Assembly (NCBI GenBank): GCA_910579865.1 | Contig: CAJTXA010000037.1 | Location: 1 to 20,107 of the forward strand | DNA from: an uncultured Lachnospiraceae bacterium | GTDB lineage: Bacteria > Bacillota > Clostridia > Lachnospirales > Lachnospiraceae | Direction: 5' to 3' | DNA length: 20,107 nucleotides | Shown: one piece after another, positions 1 to 8,084 of the stretch | Layout: every line of letters starts with the position of its first letter | How positions within the stretch are numbered: position 1 is the first letter of the stretch | The notes under the pieces: model-generated | Seen by the model: only the letters and a program-made list of their open reading frames with translations | The model's database searches: none | Told to the model about the DNA's origin: nothing | Translations under genes and position numbers: made by a program

Positions 1-505
1 GAACATGACAAATACCATGATTGCAAGCAAAGCTATTACCGCATCCGGAAACTGAGTGACGAGCTGTGCAGCGAGCATAACCTTTCCGTCATAATTCCCG
101 GTGGAGAGCGTGGCAAAAAATACAATGAATGGCAGTCAGATAAGAACGGTACAGCATGGAAAACGCAGATAAGAAAAGACATCAACGCCGCCATCAAAGC
201 ATCCTCCACCTATGAAGAATTTCTGCTCCTGATGCGGGCAAAAGGCTATGAGATAAAAGGCGAAGCCTTTGGGGAAGATGCCCCCAAATTTATCTCTTTC
301 CGTCCACTTGGCAAAGACCGTTTTGTGCGTGGCAGTGTGAAGTCACTCGGCAGGGAATATATAAAGGAACGCATCAAAGAACGGATTGAATTGAAGCGGG
401 AACGGAAAGCAGTTATCCCAAAAAGAGATTATGCGGATAAGAGATTGATTGACACCTCTGATGAAAAATTCCAGAACAGTCCGGGACTGCAAAGGTGGGC
501 GGCGG
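1..505 (+). pseudogene. Relaxase C-terminal fragment (MobA/VirD2-type mobilisation protein), cut by the left edge and broken near 500
   Basis: The frame is open from the first base. It reads EHDKYHDCKQSYYRIRKLSD and continues through IIPGGERGKKYNEW, a lysine- and arginine-rich segment and SPGLQRWA. These match, from memory, the region behind the nuclease domain in relaxases of Firmicutes conjugative and mobilisable elements, which nick oriT and lead the strand during transfer. The catalytic Tyr/His part would lie left of the window. In intact homologues SPGLQRWA is followed by an ENLKIAA-like stretch. Here the frame departs into AAVWNLKMEKN and stops at 546, so a deletion, frameshift or recombination junction lies near 495-510. 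No other transfer gene follows, so this is a remnant. Family recognition is fairly sure; the exact breakpoint is inferred. Confidence 0.7.
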
Positions 506-749
506 TCTGGAATTTAAAGATGGAAAAAAATATCTCATGCATATGAATGAAAATATGGCAATCGGACTTTTCAAAGAGGCTATGCTGAAAATCATTCTGG
601 AATCGGAGGAAAAGAAACGAGTCAAAAAACTGGAAGAACTACAGAAAGAAATGGAACGCCATGTACTTCCAATAAGAGAACTGTCTGGTAAAGAGCGCAG
701 AAAAAACATCTCAAATAAAAACAAAAATAATCAAAAGAATAGTTTTTAA
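495..749 (+). CDS. Unrecognised small protein or fused gene tail after the relaxase break
   Basis: An 84-residue frame opens with GTG inside the broken relaxase end, and in-frame ATGs follow at residues 15 and 17. It contains GGGLEFKDGKKYLMHMNEN, then a charged helical stretch (KKRVKKLEELQKEME) that could form a coiled coil, and a lysine/asparagine-rich tail. I do not recognise a family. It ends right before an intrinsic terminator, which suggests it is the true 3' end of some gene. Because the frame extends back across the relaxase break without its own ribosome binding site, it is more likely the tail of another protein joined here by deletion than an independent gene. Confidence 0.3.
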   Translation: MGGGLEFKDGKKYLMHMNENMAIGLFKEAMLKIILESEEKKRVKKLEELQKEMERHVLPIRELSGKERRKNISNKNKNNQKNSF

Positions 750-790
750 AATGCCCATTTTCCTTTTAGGGGAGATTATGGGCATTTTTT
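747..790 (+). terminator. Intrinsic terminator after the relaxase remnant
   Basis: The arms AAATGCCCAT (748-757) and ATGGGCATTT (778-787) form a stem with a loop of about 20 nt. A run of T follows (786-790). It sits directly after the stop at 749. The A-run on the left arm would let it work in both directions. Confidence 0.75.
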
Positions 791-897
791 AGTTTTCACT
801 TATTCTTTTTAAAATAAATTTTAGCGAAATCATTCAAATATGAAATATCTAGGCTTAAGTTTATGATGTTGCGCATAGCAGATGGTTTTCTGTTTCA

Positions 898-936
898 CGC
901 CTCTACATTTTTCGGAACACGAAAAACTCCGAGGCG
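898..936. repeat. Interrupted inverted repeat at the transposase breakpoint
   Basis: CGCCTC (898-903) pairs with GAGGCG (931-936), and TTTTTCG (908-914) pairs with CGAAAAA (920-926) around a GAACA loop. The stem therefore has two perfect blocks separated by a small internal loop. A second small palindrome, CGGCT-AA-AGCCG (943-954), follows immediately. The pair lies just where the IS3 transposase homology begins. Confidence 0.55.
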
Positions 937-957
937 TTCAACCGGCTAAAGCCGATA

Positions 958-1380
958 ATAACTGTAGCATGATTGATCTTTTTGACAGATCTGTAGTAGC
1001 AACCCTCAACAGCAGCCATATGGATGCAGAACTGGCTGTAGAGACACGGAGGGCAGCCCTGAAGAGAAACCATCCTCCCAAAAACCTTGTTGTTGCACAG
1101 TGACCAGGGTTCACCGTATACCTCACGGGCATTTACCGATTACTGTAAAGAAGAAGGGATACGACAGAGCATGAGTAAAGTGGGCTGTTCCTATGATAAC
1201 TTACCAATGGAAAGTTTTTGTGGGACATTCAAAGCAGAATTTATCAACAAATCCCATTTTTCATCAGACGAAGAGCTAAATAATGCAACTATGGATTATG
1301 TGTATGTTTACTATAACCATGTGCGCCCACATTCTTCAAATAATTATATGACTCCATTTGAAAAGAGAATGCAGGCATAA
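958..1380 (+). pseudogene. IS3-family transposase (orfB) remnant, 5'-truncated and frameshifted
   Basis: Two frames join into one protein. The first carries SMIDLFDRSVVATLNSSHMD up to NHPPKN (about 1085). The second continues with LLHSDQGSPYTS, GCSYDNLPMESFCGTFKAEF and YVYYNHVRPHSSNNYMTPFE to the stop at 1378-1380. These are the rve integrase core and its C-terminal tail, as in IS150/IS3 orfB. The second Asp (HSDQG) and the catalytic Glu (NLPMES) of the DDE triad are present. The first Asp and everything upstream, including orfA, are gone. A single-base frameshift lies in the AAAACCTTG tract at about 1081-1090. The element is dead. No clear terminal inverted repeats were found on either side. 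Confidence 0.85.
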
Positions 1381-1706
1381 TTTTTGTCAAAACTTTTCCT
1401 GATAAGTGTTACAAAAAAGCTTGACCATCTCATACTGACAGTTCCTTAGTATGATTGTTTCAATATATAACATTTAAAATTATGTAGCATCTAAGCTGGG
1501 AAATGAATAGAAATTGCATGAAAAGACATTTTTATAGATTTTGGAAAAAATGAGACGAATATTTGTGAAATGACCAAAAAAGGGCAAAAAATGTCATTTC
1601 ATGCAGAAAAGGTTGTAGCTGTGGCAAAAATAGGGATAATGGAAATTGTCATTGATTTCACAGAACGGAATAAAGAAAATATTGTTGATCAAATGGAGGA
1701 GATATT
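1381..1706. other. Intergenic stretch between the IS remnant and the ABC operon
   Basis: No reading frame was recognised here. The left end probably holds the IS3 right end. The right half contains the 19-bp inverted repeat listed separately and ends with the GGAGGAG ribosome binding site (about 1694-1700) of the lipoprotein gene. I could not assign a confident -35/-10 pair. Confidence 0.5.
1515..1604. promoter_or_regulatory. Widely spaced 19-bp inverted repeat upstream of the ABC/lipoprotein operon
   Basis: TGCATGAAAAGACATTTTT (1515-1533) is the reverse complement of AAAAATGTCATTTCATGCA (1586-1604) with one mismatch. The arms are separated by 52 bp, about five helical turns. The repeat lies about 100 bp before the lipoprotein start. 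It may be a pair of operator half-sites for a regulator, a transcript-level hairpin, or the ends of a small lost insertion. Which one cannot be told from sequence. Confidence 0.55.
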
Positions 1707-2870
1707 ATGAAAAAGAGCGTATCAAAAAAGATGTTTGCGTTGTCTGTGCTTATGTCTGCCGGTATTCTGTTGACTGGCTGTTCTGGTACGGCAGCAGAGC
1801 CCTCGGAGAGTACACCGACGGGAGGCAGCACAGAGGCGATGCAGGGGAGTGTAGGATGGGTGGAATCTAAAACAAACCATATCAGCGAGAAGTTGTCCGA
1901 TATGTTGGTAATTGATGCGGAGGTAGTTTTGCTGAAAGAGCAGGTATATGGTGTGTATACGTTGACAAAGCAAGCGTTTCCGAAAGAAGATTTAGATGTT
2001 TTTTTCGGAGTGTCGGAAGCAGTCGTGACGGTTCACCCGGAATGGGTGGGGGCATATTCTGCAAAAACGGAAGAGGGCGGATACTTTAGTACGGATCCCT
2101 ATGGAAATTTTACATATGCTAAGGACGAGGAAAGAGACGACTACATCGTATATTTGGTGGAATCCGCATATTATAATGCTGGTAGTTGTTCTTTTCAGAA
2201 GGAAGAAATACCAGATTTGTCCTTCCTAAACTCAGAGAATGCCATTCAGATGGGAAAGGAAAGGATTAAGGAACTGACCAGACAGGATTCGCAGGTTCTT
2301 GCTGTTTATGCTCTGAACCGGGAAATACTAACAGAGTTGGAGGAGGGGTATAAGCAGACTCAGAAATACCAGGAAGATGCACAAAGAGGAAAAGAAACGA
2401 CGGTCGATGACTGGTCGGACGCAGATGAGATGTATTATATAGAGTATGAACTGACGAAAGATGGTCTGCCAATCTACAGCGGCATCAATGAACCGGGCAT
2501 ATCCATGGCAGTGGAAACATTTTGGACGGCTGAAACTCGAATCACTATGCTGCTTGATAAGGATGGGATTCGCTATATAGCCTGTAGGGGTGGAATTTTT
2601 GACGCCAGCCCGGAAGCAGAGGCGCAGACGATTATCTCAGCGGAGGCAGCACTGGAAGCGGTAAAGGAAATTTATGTGAATACCATATTGAGCTCGCAGG
2701 TTACAATCTCTCGGATATGGCTGGAATATGTCGTTGTACCGGACTGGGAAGAGAAGGAACAGTATAAGCTGGTGCCTTATTGGTGTGTGCAGATAGATTC
2801 GCTTTCGGGAAACAGCAGTGCGGAGCGGATCAATGCGATAACGGGAGGTAATCTATCCTATGGAGAATAA
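1707..2870 (+). CDS. Lipoprotein, first gene of an ABC-transporter operon
   Basis: The protein has 387 residues. The N-terminus is a classic lipoprotein signal: KKSVSKK basic region, a hydrophobic stretch, then the lipobox LLTGC with Cys25 as the lipidated residue, followed by a Ser/Thr/Glu-rich linker. The mature part is acidic, with no transmembrane segment and no domain I recognise. It should sit on the outer face of the membrane. The start is fixed by a GGAGGAG site seven bases upstream. Its stop overlaps the next gene's start by 11 nt, so it is co-translated with two permeases and an ATPase. A role as substrate-catching or sensing lipoprotein of that transporter is inferred from context only. 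Confidence 0.85.
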   Translation: MKKSVSKKMFALSVLMSAGILLTGCSGTAAEPSESTPTGGSTEAMQGSVGWVESKTNHISEKLSDMLVIDAEVVLLKEQVYGVYTLTKQAFPKEDLDVFFGVSEAVVTVHPEWVGAYSAKTEEGGYFSTDPYGNFTYAKDEERDDYIVYLVESAYYNAGSCSFQKEEIPDLSFLNSENAIQMGKERIKELTRQDSQVLAVYALNREILTELEEGYKQTQKYQEDAQRGKETTVDDWSDADEMYYIEYELTKDGLPIYSGINEPGISMAVETFWTAETRITMLLDKDGIRYIACRGGIFDASPEAEAQTIISAEAALEAVKEIYVNTILSSQVTISRIWLEYVVVPDWEEKEQYKLVPYWCVQIDSLSGNSSAERINAITGGNLSYGE

Positions 2871-3669
2871 AAGGGCATTGCTCTATCTGCTTGGTGCTGA
2901 ATTGAAGAGAAGTCTGACGGTGAGATTTCTCCTTGTACCAGTGGGCGTGGTGTTGTGCATCTGTCTGGATACCTGGAACCAGATACCATTTATGTGGACA
3001 TCTCCTGAGACGATGGATGTATACTATTATTGGTGTAATTCTTTTATATTTGGAGGCTTTTATGGTATCTATGTGATTCCGATGCTGGCGGCACTTCCCT
3101 ATGCAGTAAGTTTTTGCGAGGAATACAATACGAATATGCTGAGGGTGCTGCTTATGAAAGCAGGAAAGAAGAAATACTGCATGTCCAAGGTGCTTACGAC
3201 ATTCCTATCGGGAGCTCTTTCGGTATCGGCAGGTGGGATTACTTTTATCCTCCTGGCAAATTTTTTTGTTCAGTTGTTCAATCGGGCTAGATTGCCGGAG
3301 ACAGAAGCCTTTCCTTATTATGAATTTTTGCTGCAAGGTAATGTTGCCTGCTATTTTACAGCGGTTATCTTCCTTTTGTTTTTGACCGGAGGGTTATGGG
3401 CAACGGTAGCTTTGCTGGTATCGTCATATTTCCCTAATATCTATGTGACGGCGGCGTCTCCTTTGATTCTATCCTTTTTGACAGGTCGGGCTTATTTGGT
3501 TTTGAAGATTCCTGTCAGACTTCGGTTGGATTTATGGCTACAGGGTAGAAGTTCCGCCGGTACAGATCAGCTCACCATTTTGTGTTCTATATTGGTGGTG
3601 CTGGGACTGACTGTGGGATTTGGTATTCTGTTTTACCAGAAGCTGAAAAGGAGGGTGGAGAATGAGTAA
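2860..3669 (+). CDS. ABC-2-type membrane subunit 1
   Basis: A 269-residue membrane protein with about six hydrophobic segments (residues 21-37, 61-84, 112-138, 162-189, 192-207, 238-258) and a basic C-terminus (KLKRRVENE). Segment number and spacing resemble the small ABC-2 permeases that pair with a separate ATPase. Such pairs occur in antimicrobial-peptide immunity (LanEG-like) and other export systems. The start has a GGGAGG site at 2843-2848 inside the preceding gene, and the gene overlaps the lipoprotein by 11 nt. Its 3' end overlaps the next permease by 8 nt. It probably forms a heterodimeric channel with that neighbour. The substrate is unknown. Confidence 0.8.
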   Translation: MENKRALLYLLGAELKRSLTVRFLLVPVGVVLCICLDTWNQIPFMWTSPETMDVYYYWCNSFIFGGFYGIYVIPMLAALPYAVSFCEEYNTNMLRVLLMKAGKKKYCMSKVLTTFLSGALSVSAGGITFILLANFFVQLFNRARLPETEAFPYYEFLLQGNVACYFTAVIFLLFLTGGLWATVALLVSSYFPNIYVTAASPLILSFLTGRAYLVLKIPVRLRLDLWLQGRSSAGTDQLTILCSILVVLGLTVGFGILFYQKLKRRVENE

Positions 3670-4507
3670 GGGACTTCGGGTTTTTTGCTTTCAGCTAAAG
3701 CAGGAATTGGTGCAGGTCAGGGTGCTGATCCTGTTCATGATTCTTGCTGTGTTTATCTATTCCTATCTGGAGCCGGTGTCTAATCTGGCACAGGCGGTTG
3801 GTGAGAAAGTGAGTCCGTGGGCTTTTCCACATCTGATGAATGATTACATCTGCCAGATGGTTTTTATGGTGAGTGCAGTCTTCCTGTTTAGCACAGCACC
3901 CTTTGAGGGGGAGGCTCATTACTATATCGTTCAGCGTTCCGGGAGCTTTTCCTGGCAGTTGGGTAATGTACTGTATATTCTGGTATCTTCGTTTTTGTTT
4001 GTGGGGTTTATAGGGGTACTTAGTGTTATTAGCCTACTTCCACGGATCGAGTTTAGTGGCGATTGGGGAATCATCTGGGGGACGTTGGCAAGGACAAACG
4101 CAGGGAATCAGTATGACGTCCCGTTTACAGTGTTTGTTTACATTGTCGGTGTATTTTCGCCAGTGGAGGCGACTGCGATCAGCTTCCTGCTTGAGTGGGC
4201 TTGTGTTTCATGGATGGGGTTGGTGGTCTATTTGTTCAATGATATCACAAAAAAGATGACAGGGATATTGGTGGCATCACTCTTTGTATTTTTGGATGTG
4301 ATGATCTACAATTCATGGACACCCAAGGCATATCTTTTCTCACCGGTGACGTTGGCACAATTGAAGGTGATGTCAGGGAACAACTTATCCTATGGCGTAT
4401 CTTTGAAATATGCGGTGGTGTTCTTTGCGGTGACAATCACGTTTTTTATTGTAATATGCTTGGGACAGGGAACAAAAAAAGTAAAGAAATGGGGACTGAA
4501 AAAATGA
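3662..4507 (+). CDS. ABC-2-type membrane subunit 2
   Basis: A 281-residue membrane protein with about six predicted spans (roughly residues 20-36, 62-80, 100-124, 165-192, 201-218, 249-270) and a lysine-rich C-terminal tail. It differs in sequence from the preceding permease but has the same size and layout, as expected for the second half of a heterodimeric ABC-2 channel. Its TGA overlaps the ATG of the ATPase gene (ATGA), which points to translational coupling. No soluble domain or catalytic motif is seen. The general class is fairly sure from topology and context; transport direction and substrate are not. Confidence 0.8.
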   Translation: MSKGLRVFCFQLKQELVQVRVLILFMILAVFIYSYLEPVSNLAQAVGEKVSPWAFPHLMNDYICQMVFMVSAVFLFSTAPFEGEAHYYIVQRSGSFSWQLGNVLYILVSSFLFVGFIGVLSVISLLPRIEFSGDWGIIWGTLARTNAGNQYDVPFTVFVYIVGVFSPVEATAISFLLEWACVSWMGLVVYLFNDITKKMTGILVASLFVFLDVMIYNSWTPKAYLFSPVTLAQLKVMSGNNLSYGVSLKYAVVFFAVTITFFIVICLGQGTKKVKKWGLKK

Positions 4508-5148
4508 ATGATAGAAGGATTCTTTTTAAAAATGTCTCTAAGACAATAGACGATCAGATGATATTGAAGGATATCAATCTGGAGATACCTAAGCAGGGGA
4601 TTTATGGAATTGTGGGCAGGAACGGTTCAGGAAAGACGGTGCTGATCAAGTGTCTGTGCGGGTTTATGCCTGTCACGGAGGGCGAGATATGGGTAGGAGA
4701 AAAACAGGTCGGGCGCGATGTGGAATTTATTGAGGATACCGGCTTCATCATCGAGACACCGGGATTTTTGCCCAGAGAATCCGGATTTCGCAATTTGAGA
4801 TATCTTGCCTCTATCCGGAATGTGGTCGGAAAGGAGCGCATCAGGGAGTGTATCGCCATGGTTGGTCTTAATCCTGATGATAAGAAATGGGTAGGGAAAT
4901 ACTCATTGGGGATGCGCCAGCGGCTGGGTATCGCACAGGCTATCATGGAGAATCCCAGTCTGATTATCCTTGACGAACCCATGAATGGGCTGGACAATCA
5001 TGGCGTGGAGGAGATACGAAAGCTCCTGCTTGGACTGAAGGAGGAGGGAAAGCTAATTCTTATCATCAGTCATAGCCAGGAGGATATCAACCTGCTCTGT
5101 GACAGAGTGTATGAGATGGATATGGGAGTGCTGACAAAAGTAAGGTAA
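4504..5148 (+). CDS. ABC transporter ATP-binding protein
   Basis: A 214-residue nucleotide-binding subunit. It shows Walker A GRNGSGKT (38-45), the signature SLGMRQ (134-139), Walker B LIILDEP (153-159) with the D-loop GLD (162-164), and the switch His190 in ISHS. The Q-loop region lacks a clear glutamine and reads IIETPGF. The ATG at 4504 overlaps the previous stop and starts right at the usual N-terminus, although the frame stays open further upstream. It is the last gene of the operon. It most resembles the small ATPases of ABC-2 systems for antimicrobial-peptide export or immunity, but the substrate is not determinable here. Confidence 0.92.
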   Translation: MNDRRILFKNVSKTIDDQMILKDINLEIPKQGIYGIVGRNGSGKTVLIKCLCGFMPVTEGEIWVGEKQVGRDVEFIEDTGFIIETPGFLPRESGFRNLRYLASIRNVVGKERIRECIAMVGLNPDDKKWVGKYSLGMRQRLGIAQAIMENPSLIILDEPMNGLDNHGVEEIRKLLLGLKEEGKLILIISHSQEDINLLCDRVYEMDMGVLTKVR

Positions 5149-5444
5149 AAATAGCAGAATACAGCGATTATTTTTTATATGTGGGAAGGTGTGCCGTAGT
5201 GAAGTGAAAACTGTGTTGCGATACACTTTCTTTTTTATATACACGTTGATGCAAATGCGAAAAACCATATGTGGTAGCTTTTCCCAATGTCAAAACCATA
5301 TATGAAAGTTTTTGACATAGAAATATATCACTAAAGTAGTTCGCTGGTAGCGCACGAGTAGCGTAGATAAATCTTCCCTGCTTAATTTGTGAAATTTGGC
5401 TGAATTGTTGCTTGCTTTTGAAAAAAGTTTACAAACACACTTGA
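5149..5444. other. Stretch after the ABC operon, mostly non-coding
   Basis: No gene was recognised. Two imperfect 22-bp direct repeats start with AAAACCATAT (5261-5282 and 5292-5313). A dyad ATGTCAAAA (5287-5295) / TTTTGACAT (5310-5318) could fold as a weak hairpin but has no T-run. No convincing intrinsic terminator for the ABC operon was found here. Confidence 0.4.
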
Positions 5445-5513
5445 CAATACTTCTCTGAACTGACCAGAGGGAAGGGTATCACATTTGTGACGGGTACGCC
5501 AATTTCAGTTACA
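5445..5513 (+). pseudogene. Short fragment of a large conjugative-element helicase/methylase protein
   Basis: One frame reads QYFSELTRGKGITFVTGTPI followed by SVT. The GITFVTGTP stretch is like helicase motif III (T-G-T-P-hydrophobic-S) in the very large SNF2-helicase/DNA-methylase proteins carried by Firmicutes conjugative elements. A stop precedes it at 5442-5444, and homology ends within a few codons on the right, where the AT-rich SIR2-NACHT remnant begins. It is only about 23 codons, so the call rests on one motif and is tentative. Confidence 0.4.
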
Positions 5514-7279
5514 AAAAAGATCTTTTTCGTTTTCTAAAAGATTATCTTCTTCTGCATTTGTTAAAATTTTTAGTAATTTCCAATAGTTAATAAAAAAATT
5601 TTCAATTTTAGTTAATAAATTGATATTATTACTAATTTTATATAGAAATCCAGTTTCTAAATAAGATTTATAATATTTTTTTAAAAGAGAAAATAATGGT
5701 TGTTGTTTTTTGTTTTTCTTCACTTAACTCTAATATTTGTGAAAGGCGATCATAAAGTATTTCACCTACTAAATATTACATTAAACTTTTATGAATAAAT
5801 TCAACGGAATATGTTTCTTTATTTACTCTATAATAGAAAGATAATAGATAAAAATGTTCATTCTCTATCATCATGGGAGTGTTAGTTTTTAATTTTTCTG
5901 GAAAAGATAAGCAAACTTCATAATATTATTCACTAGTTAATATATCCTTTTGTATATCAAACATTTTTTGGGCAATATATTTTGCTATTTCTTTACAATT
6001 TTTATATAAGTTTGGAAGAATACGTGTTGTTTCTCTTTCGTAAAATCTTTTTTCTAAATCATCAAATAATTTATCATAAAGTTGTCCTAGAGAGTTTATT
6101 TTAGAAATATTTACCTGAAACTCTGCTAATAGGTATAAGACAAGAGGGATTCCAAACAATTCTAATTTCTTTTTTTCTGATTCTATTTTTGTGTTATAAA
6201 GCATCAGAAGATGTTCTCTTATAAGGAAGAGTGGTTTTGGCTGGTTGTGTTTGGCGTAATATCGCTCAAACCAATATTCAAAGTGTTCTTTTTGAAAGGG
6301 AAGTAATTTAAAATTTAGACGATATGCCTTTTTTGTTAAAGAAAAGCAAAAGTCATCAATTGAGTTTTCATAATTTTCTATTCCACAAAGCTCATCTATT
6401 CCATCTAAAAGTAACGTTTTTTCTCTTAGATCATTCTCTTGAATAGATAATATTTTTAAGATAGTATTTAATATAGGATCTATCGTTCTACGTTTTTATT
6501 TTACCTCATCTGATAGAGCATTATCCATAAAGTGATAAATAAATTCTAATAGATTTTTTTGAATATGATCTTCATTTAAAAATACAAAGTTGGGTTCAGT
6601 ATAAATATCTCTTAAAGTAATTCTTTTTCTTTTGCTTGACTAGAAATTCTTGTTCTTTTATTTCTTTTGTTTTCTCTTTGAGAGTTTGAAATCGAAAGAC
6701 AGGAGAAACCATAAAAGCATAATTTTTGACATGTTGAGTCCATTTTATAACTTCTGGTCTACTCATAAATTCCATTGTTCTATCTTGTTCTAAACTACAT
6801 CCTAAAAATAAGAAAATTTTAGATTCGAGGAGAGTAAAGAAATCTTTTTGAAAGGTTGTATCTAATAAATAACTTTTATTATATTGTTCTTGGGTTAATA
6901 TAATATTTTCTACATCTTTAACATCTCCATGTAATTTTAAAACCATGTTTTTATTGATACCTTTTAAAAATTTACTAAAAATCTCTTCTTGACAGAGAAG
7001 AATAGTTTTATAACCTGTTACTGTTTCTAAAACATGATTAAAATTAGTTGTAACAATAGATCCTTTAAATAAGAAAGAAAATAGTGTTACTGGGCTTTCA
7101 GGGTGAGAGAAAATAGCCTTATCAAAAACTTCTCGAATTTTTTGATGAAAAGAATCGGAAATTTCTTTCGCAAGTTCTTTTGATAAATAACTAGCAGCTA
7201 CCTCATAACAGTCAGGCTTTCCTGAAGCTAAAATTTCTTTTACACTATCAATTTTTGACAGTAGTACATTTATGTGTTA
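5505..7279 (-). pseudogene. Decayed SIR2-NACHT (STAND) antiphage-type protein
   Basis: Read on the minus strand, three frames join into one protein. The first (7276 to about 6640) has SIR2 motifs: IVTTNFNHVLE (7025-7057, the NAD-site TTN), KLHGD (6923-6937, catalytic-type His) and ESKIFLFLGCSLEQDRT. The next frame has ITLRDIYTEPNF, then NACHT Walker B LLLDGIDEL (DGIDE at 6391-6405), a helical region with GIPLVLYLLAEF, and FIHKSLM. The last frame runs from about 5720 to the stop at 5505. Lesions: a stop at 7277 with the SIR2 N-terminal glycine motif missing, a frameshift at about 6621-6640, TAA at 6496, 5926 and 5776, a frameshift near 5710, and no Walker A. In the family, SIR2 destroys NAD+ and NACHT/STAND parts sense infection (compare Avs5, bNACHT). 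This copy cannot work as a full protein. Confidence 0.8.
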
Positions 7280-7880
7280 TTTTTTGGTAAAGGAGATTAT
7301 TTGGAATCAAAGATAGAAAATTAGCAAAAAGTCGAATAACTTATTGAAATACATAAAAAGTTACAGTATGATAAAGACATAGAGAAACAGTTGAATGGCA
7401 TGAATCAAAGAAAGAACAGTCAAAATGATTCTGCATATGTCAGAAAAAAATATACTTTAGAACTTAGAATAAATGACAGCTAATAAAAATGCCAATATTT
7501 TGATACAAACGAGAAGATGTCAAAAGCAAAACAAGAAAAGTGTGGTAATATTGGTTGATATGAATATTATTACTGACCACAAGCTCTATGTCAAGTATGG
7601 GAAAAAGATATTGGAAATGTGCATAAAAAGAAAAGTTACTGGAATTATAACAGTACAATATCCTAAATTTATGTTATATACTTAGAAAAGATTTCAACTA
7701 GAAAGGTAGATATTCAAATCTAAAAATTATGTAAGATATTTCATATTCTTGATCTGAATACAAAGAAAATACGAGCAGCACTAGACGATGAGAAACTTTT
7801 AAATTTTGAAAATTTTCTACAAGAGGAATGTACAATTATTTGTAATAATGTGTATGAAATCTTAATTAGATATTAATAAA
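7280..7880. other. AT-rich stretch with apparent decayed coding sequence, unrecognised
   Basis: An AAAGGAG site (7289-7295) precedes a TTG at 7301. Its frame has stops at codons 8 and 13, then stays open through a lysine-rich segment to 7481. A 70-residue frame (7473-7685) follows on the plus strand, containing VVILVDMNIITDHKLYVKYG. Further right, a short open piece reads ALDDEKLLNFENFLQEE. No family is recognised in any piece. Frequent stops and the lack of ribosome binding sites suggest an eroded gene or genes. The adjoining SIR2 remnant reads away from here, so the upstream part of that locus may also have been lost at this junction. Confidence 0.35.
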
Positions 7881-7883
7881 ATA

Positions 7884-7892
7884 TGTTATAAT
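7884..7892 (+). promoter_or_regulatory. Extended -10 promoter upstream of the SRAP gene
   Basis: TGTTATAAT is a perfect extended -10 (TG-N-TATAAT). No good -35 lies 17 bp upstream, which extended -10 promoters can tolerate. It would give a leader of about 185 nt before the SRAP start. Confidence 0.4.
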
Positions 7893-8084
7893 GAAAATGA
7901 AAAAGAACATAGTGTATTTACTTTTAGTAATATATACAACAATATATTAAAAGGTAGTCCTATGCTATTTAAATTACAAGAGTAACGAATAATGCAGATC
8001 TTAAAAGAGTGTAAATGTACTTAAATAGTTGTTATTTAGGAAAAATCACACCAATATCTGATTTCTGGAAAGGAGAAAGATACT

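Noticed and set aside
4315..4503. Upstream in-frame extension of the ABC ATPase
   Set aside because: It overlaps the permease gene, has no homology to ATPases, and the ATG at 4504 is coupled to the permease stop and begins at the expected N-terminus.
4602..4997. 131-residue minus-strand frame opposite the ABC ATPase
   Set aside because: Antisense of a gene with complete ABC motifs; no domain recognised.
5261..5313. Two 22-bp direct repeats starting AAAACCATAT, considered as a CRISPR-like or iteron array
   Set aside because: Only two imperfect copies with a very short gap, no cas or rep gene nearby.
7464..7658. Minus-strand 64-residue frame
   Set aside because: Phe/Tyr/Leu-rich composition typical of AT-rich antisense sequence, no ribosome binding site, overlaps plus-strand pieces.
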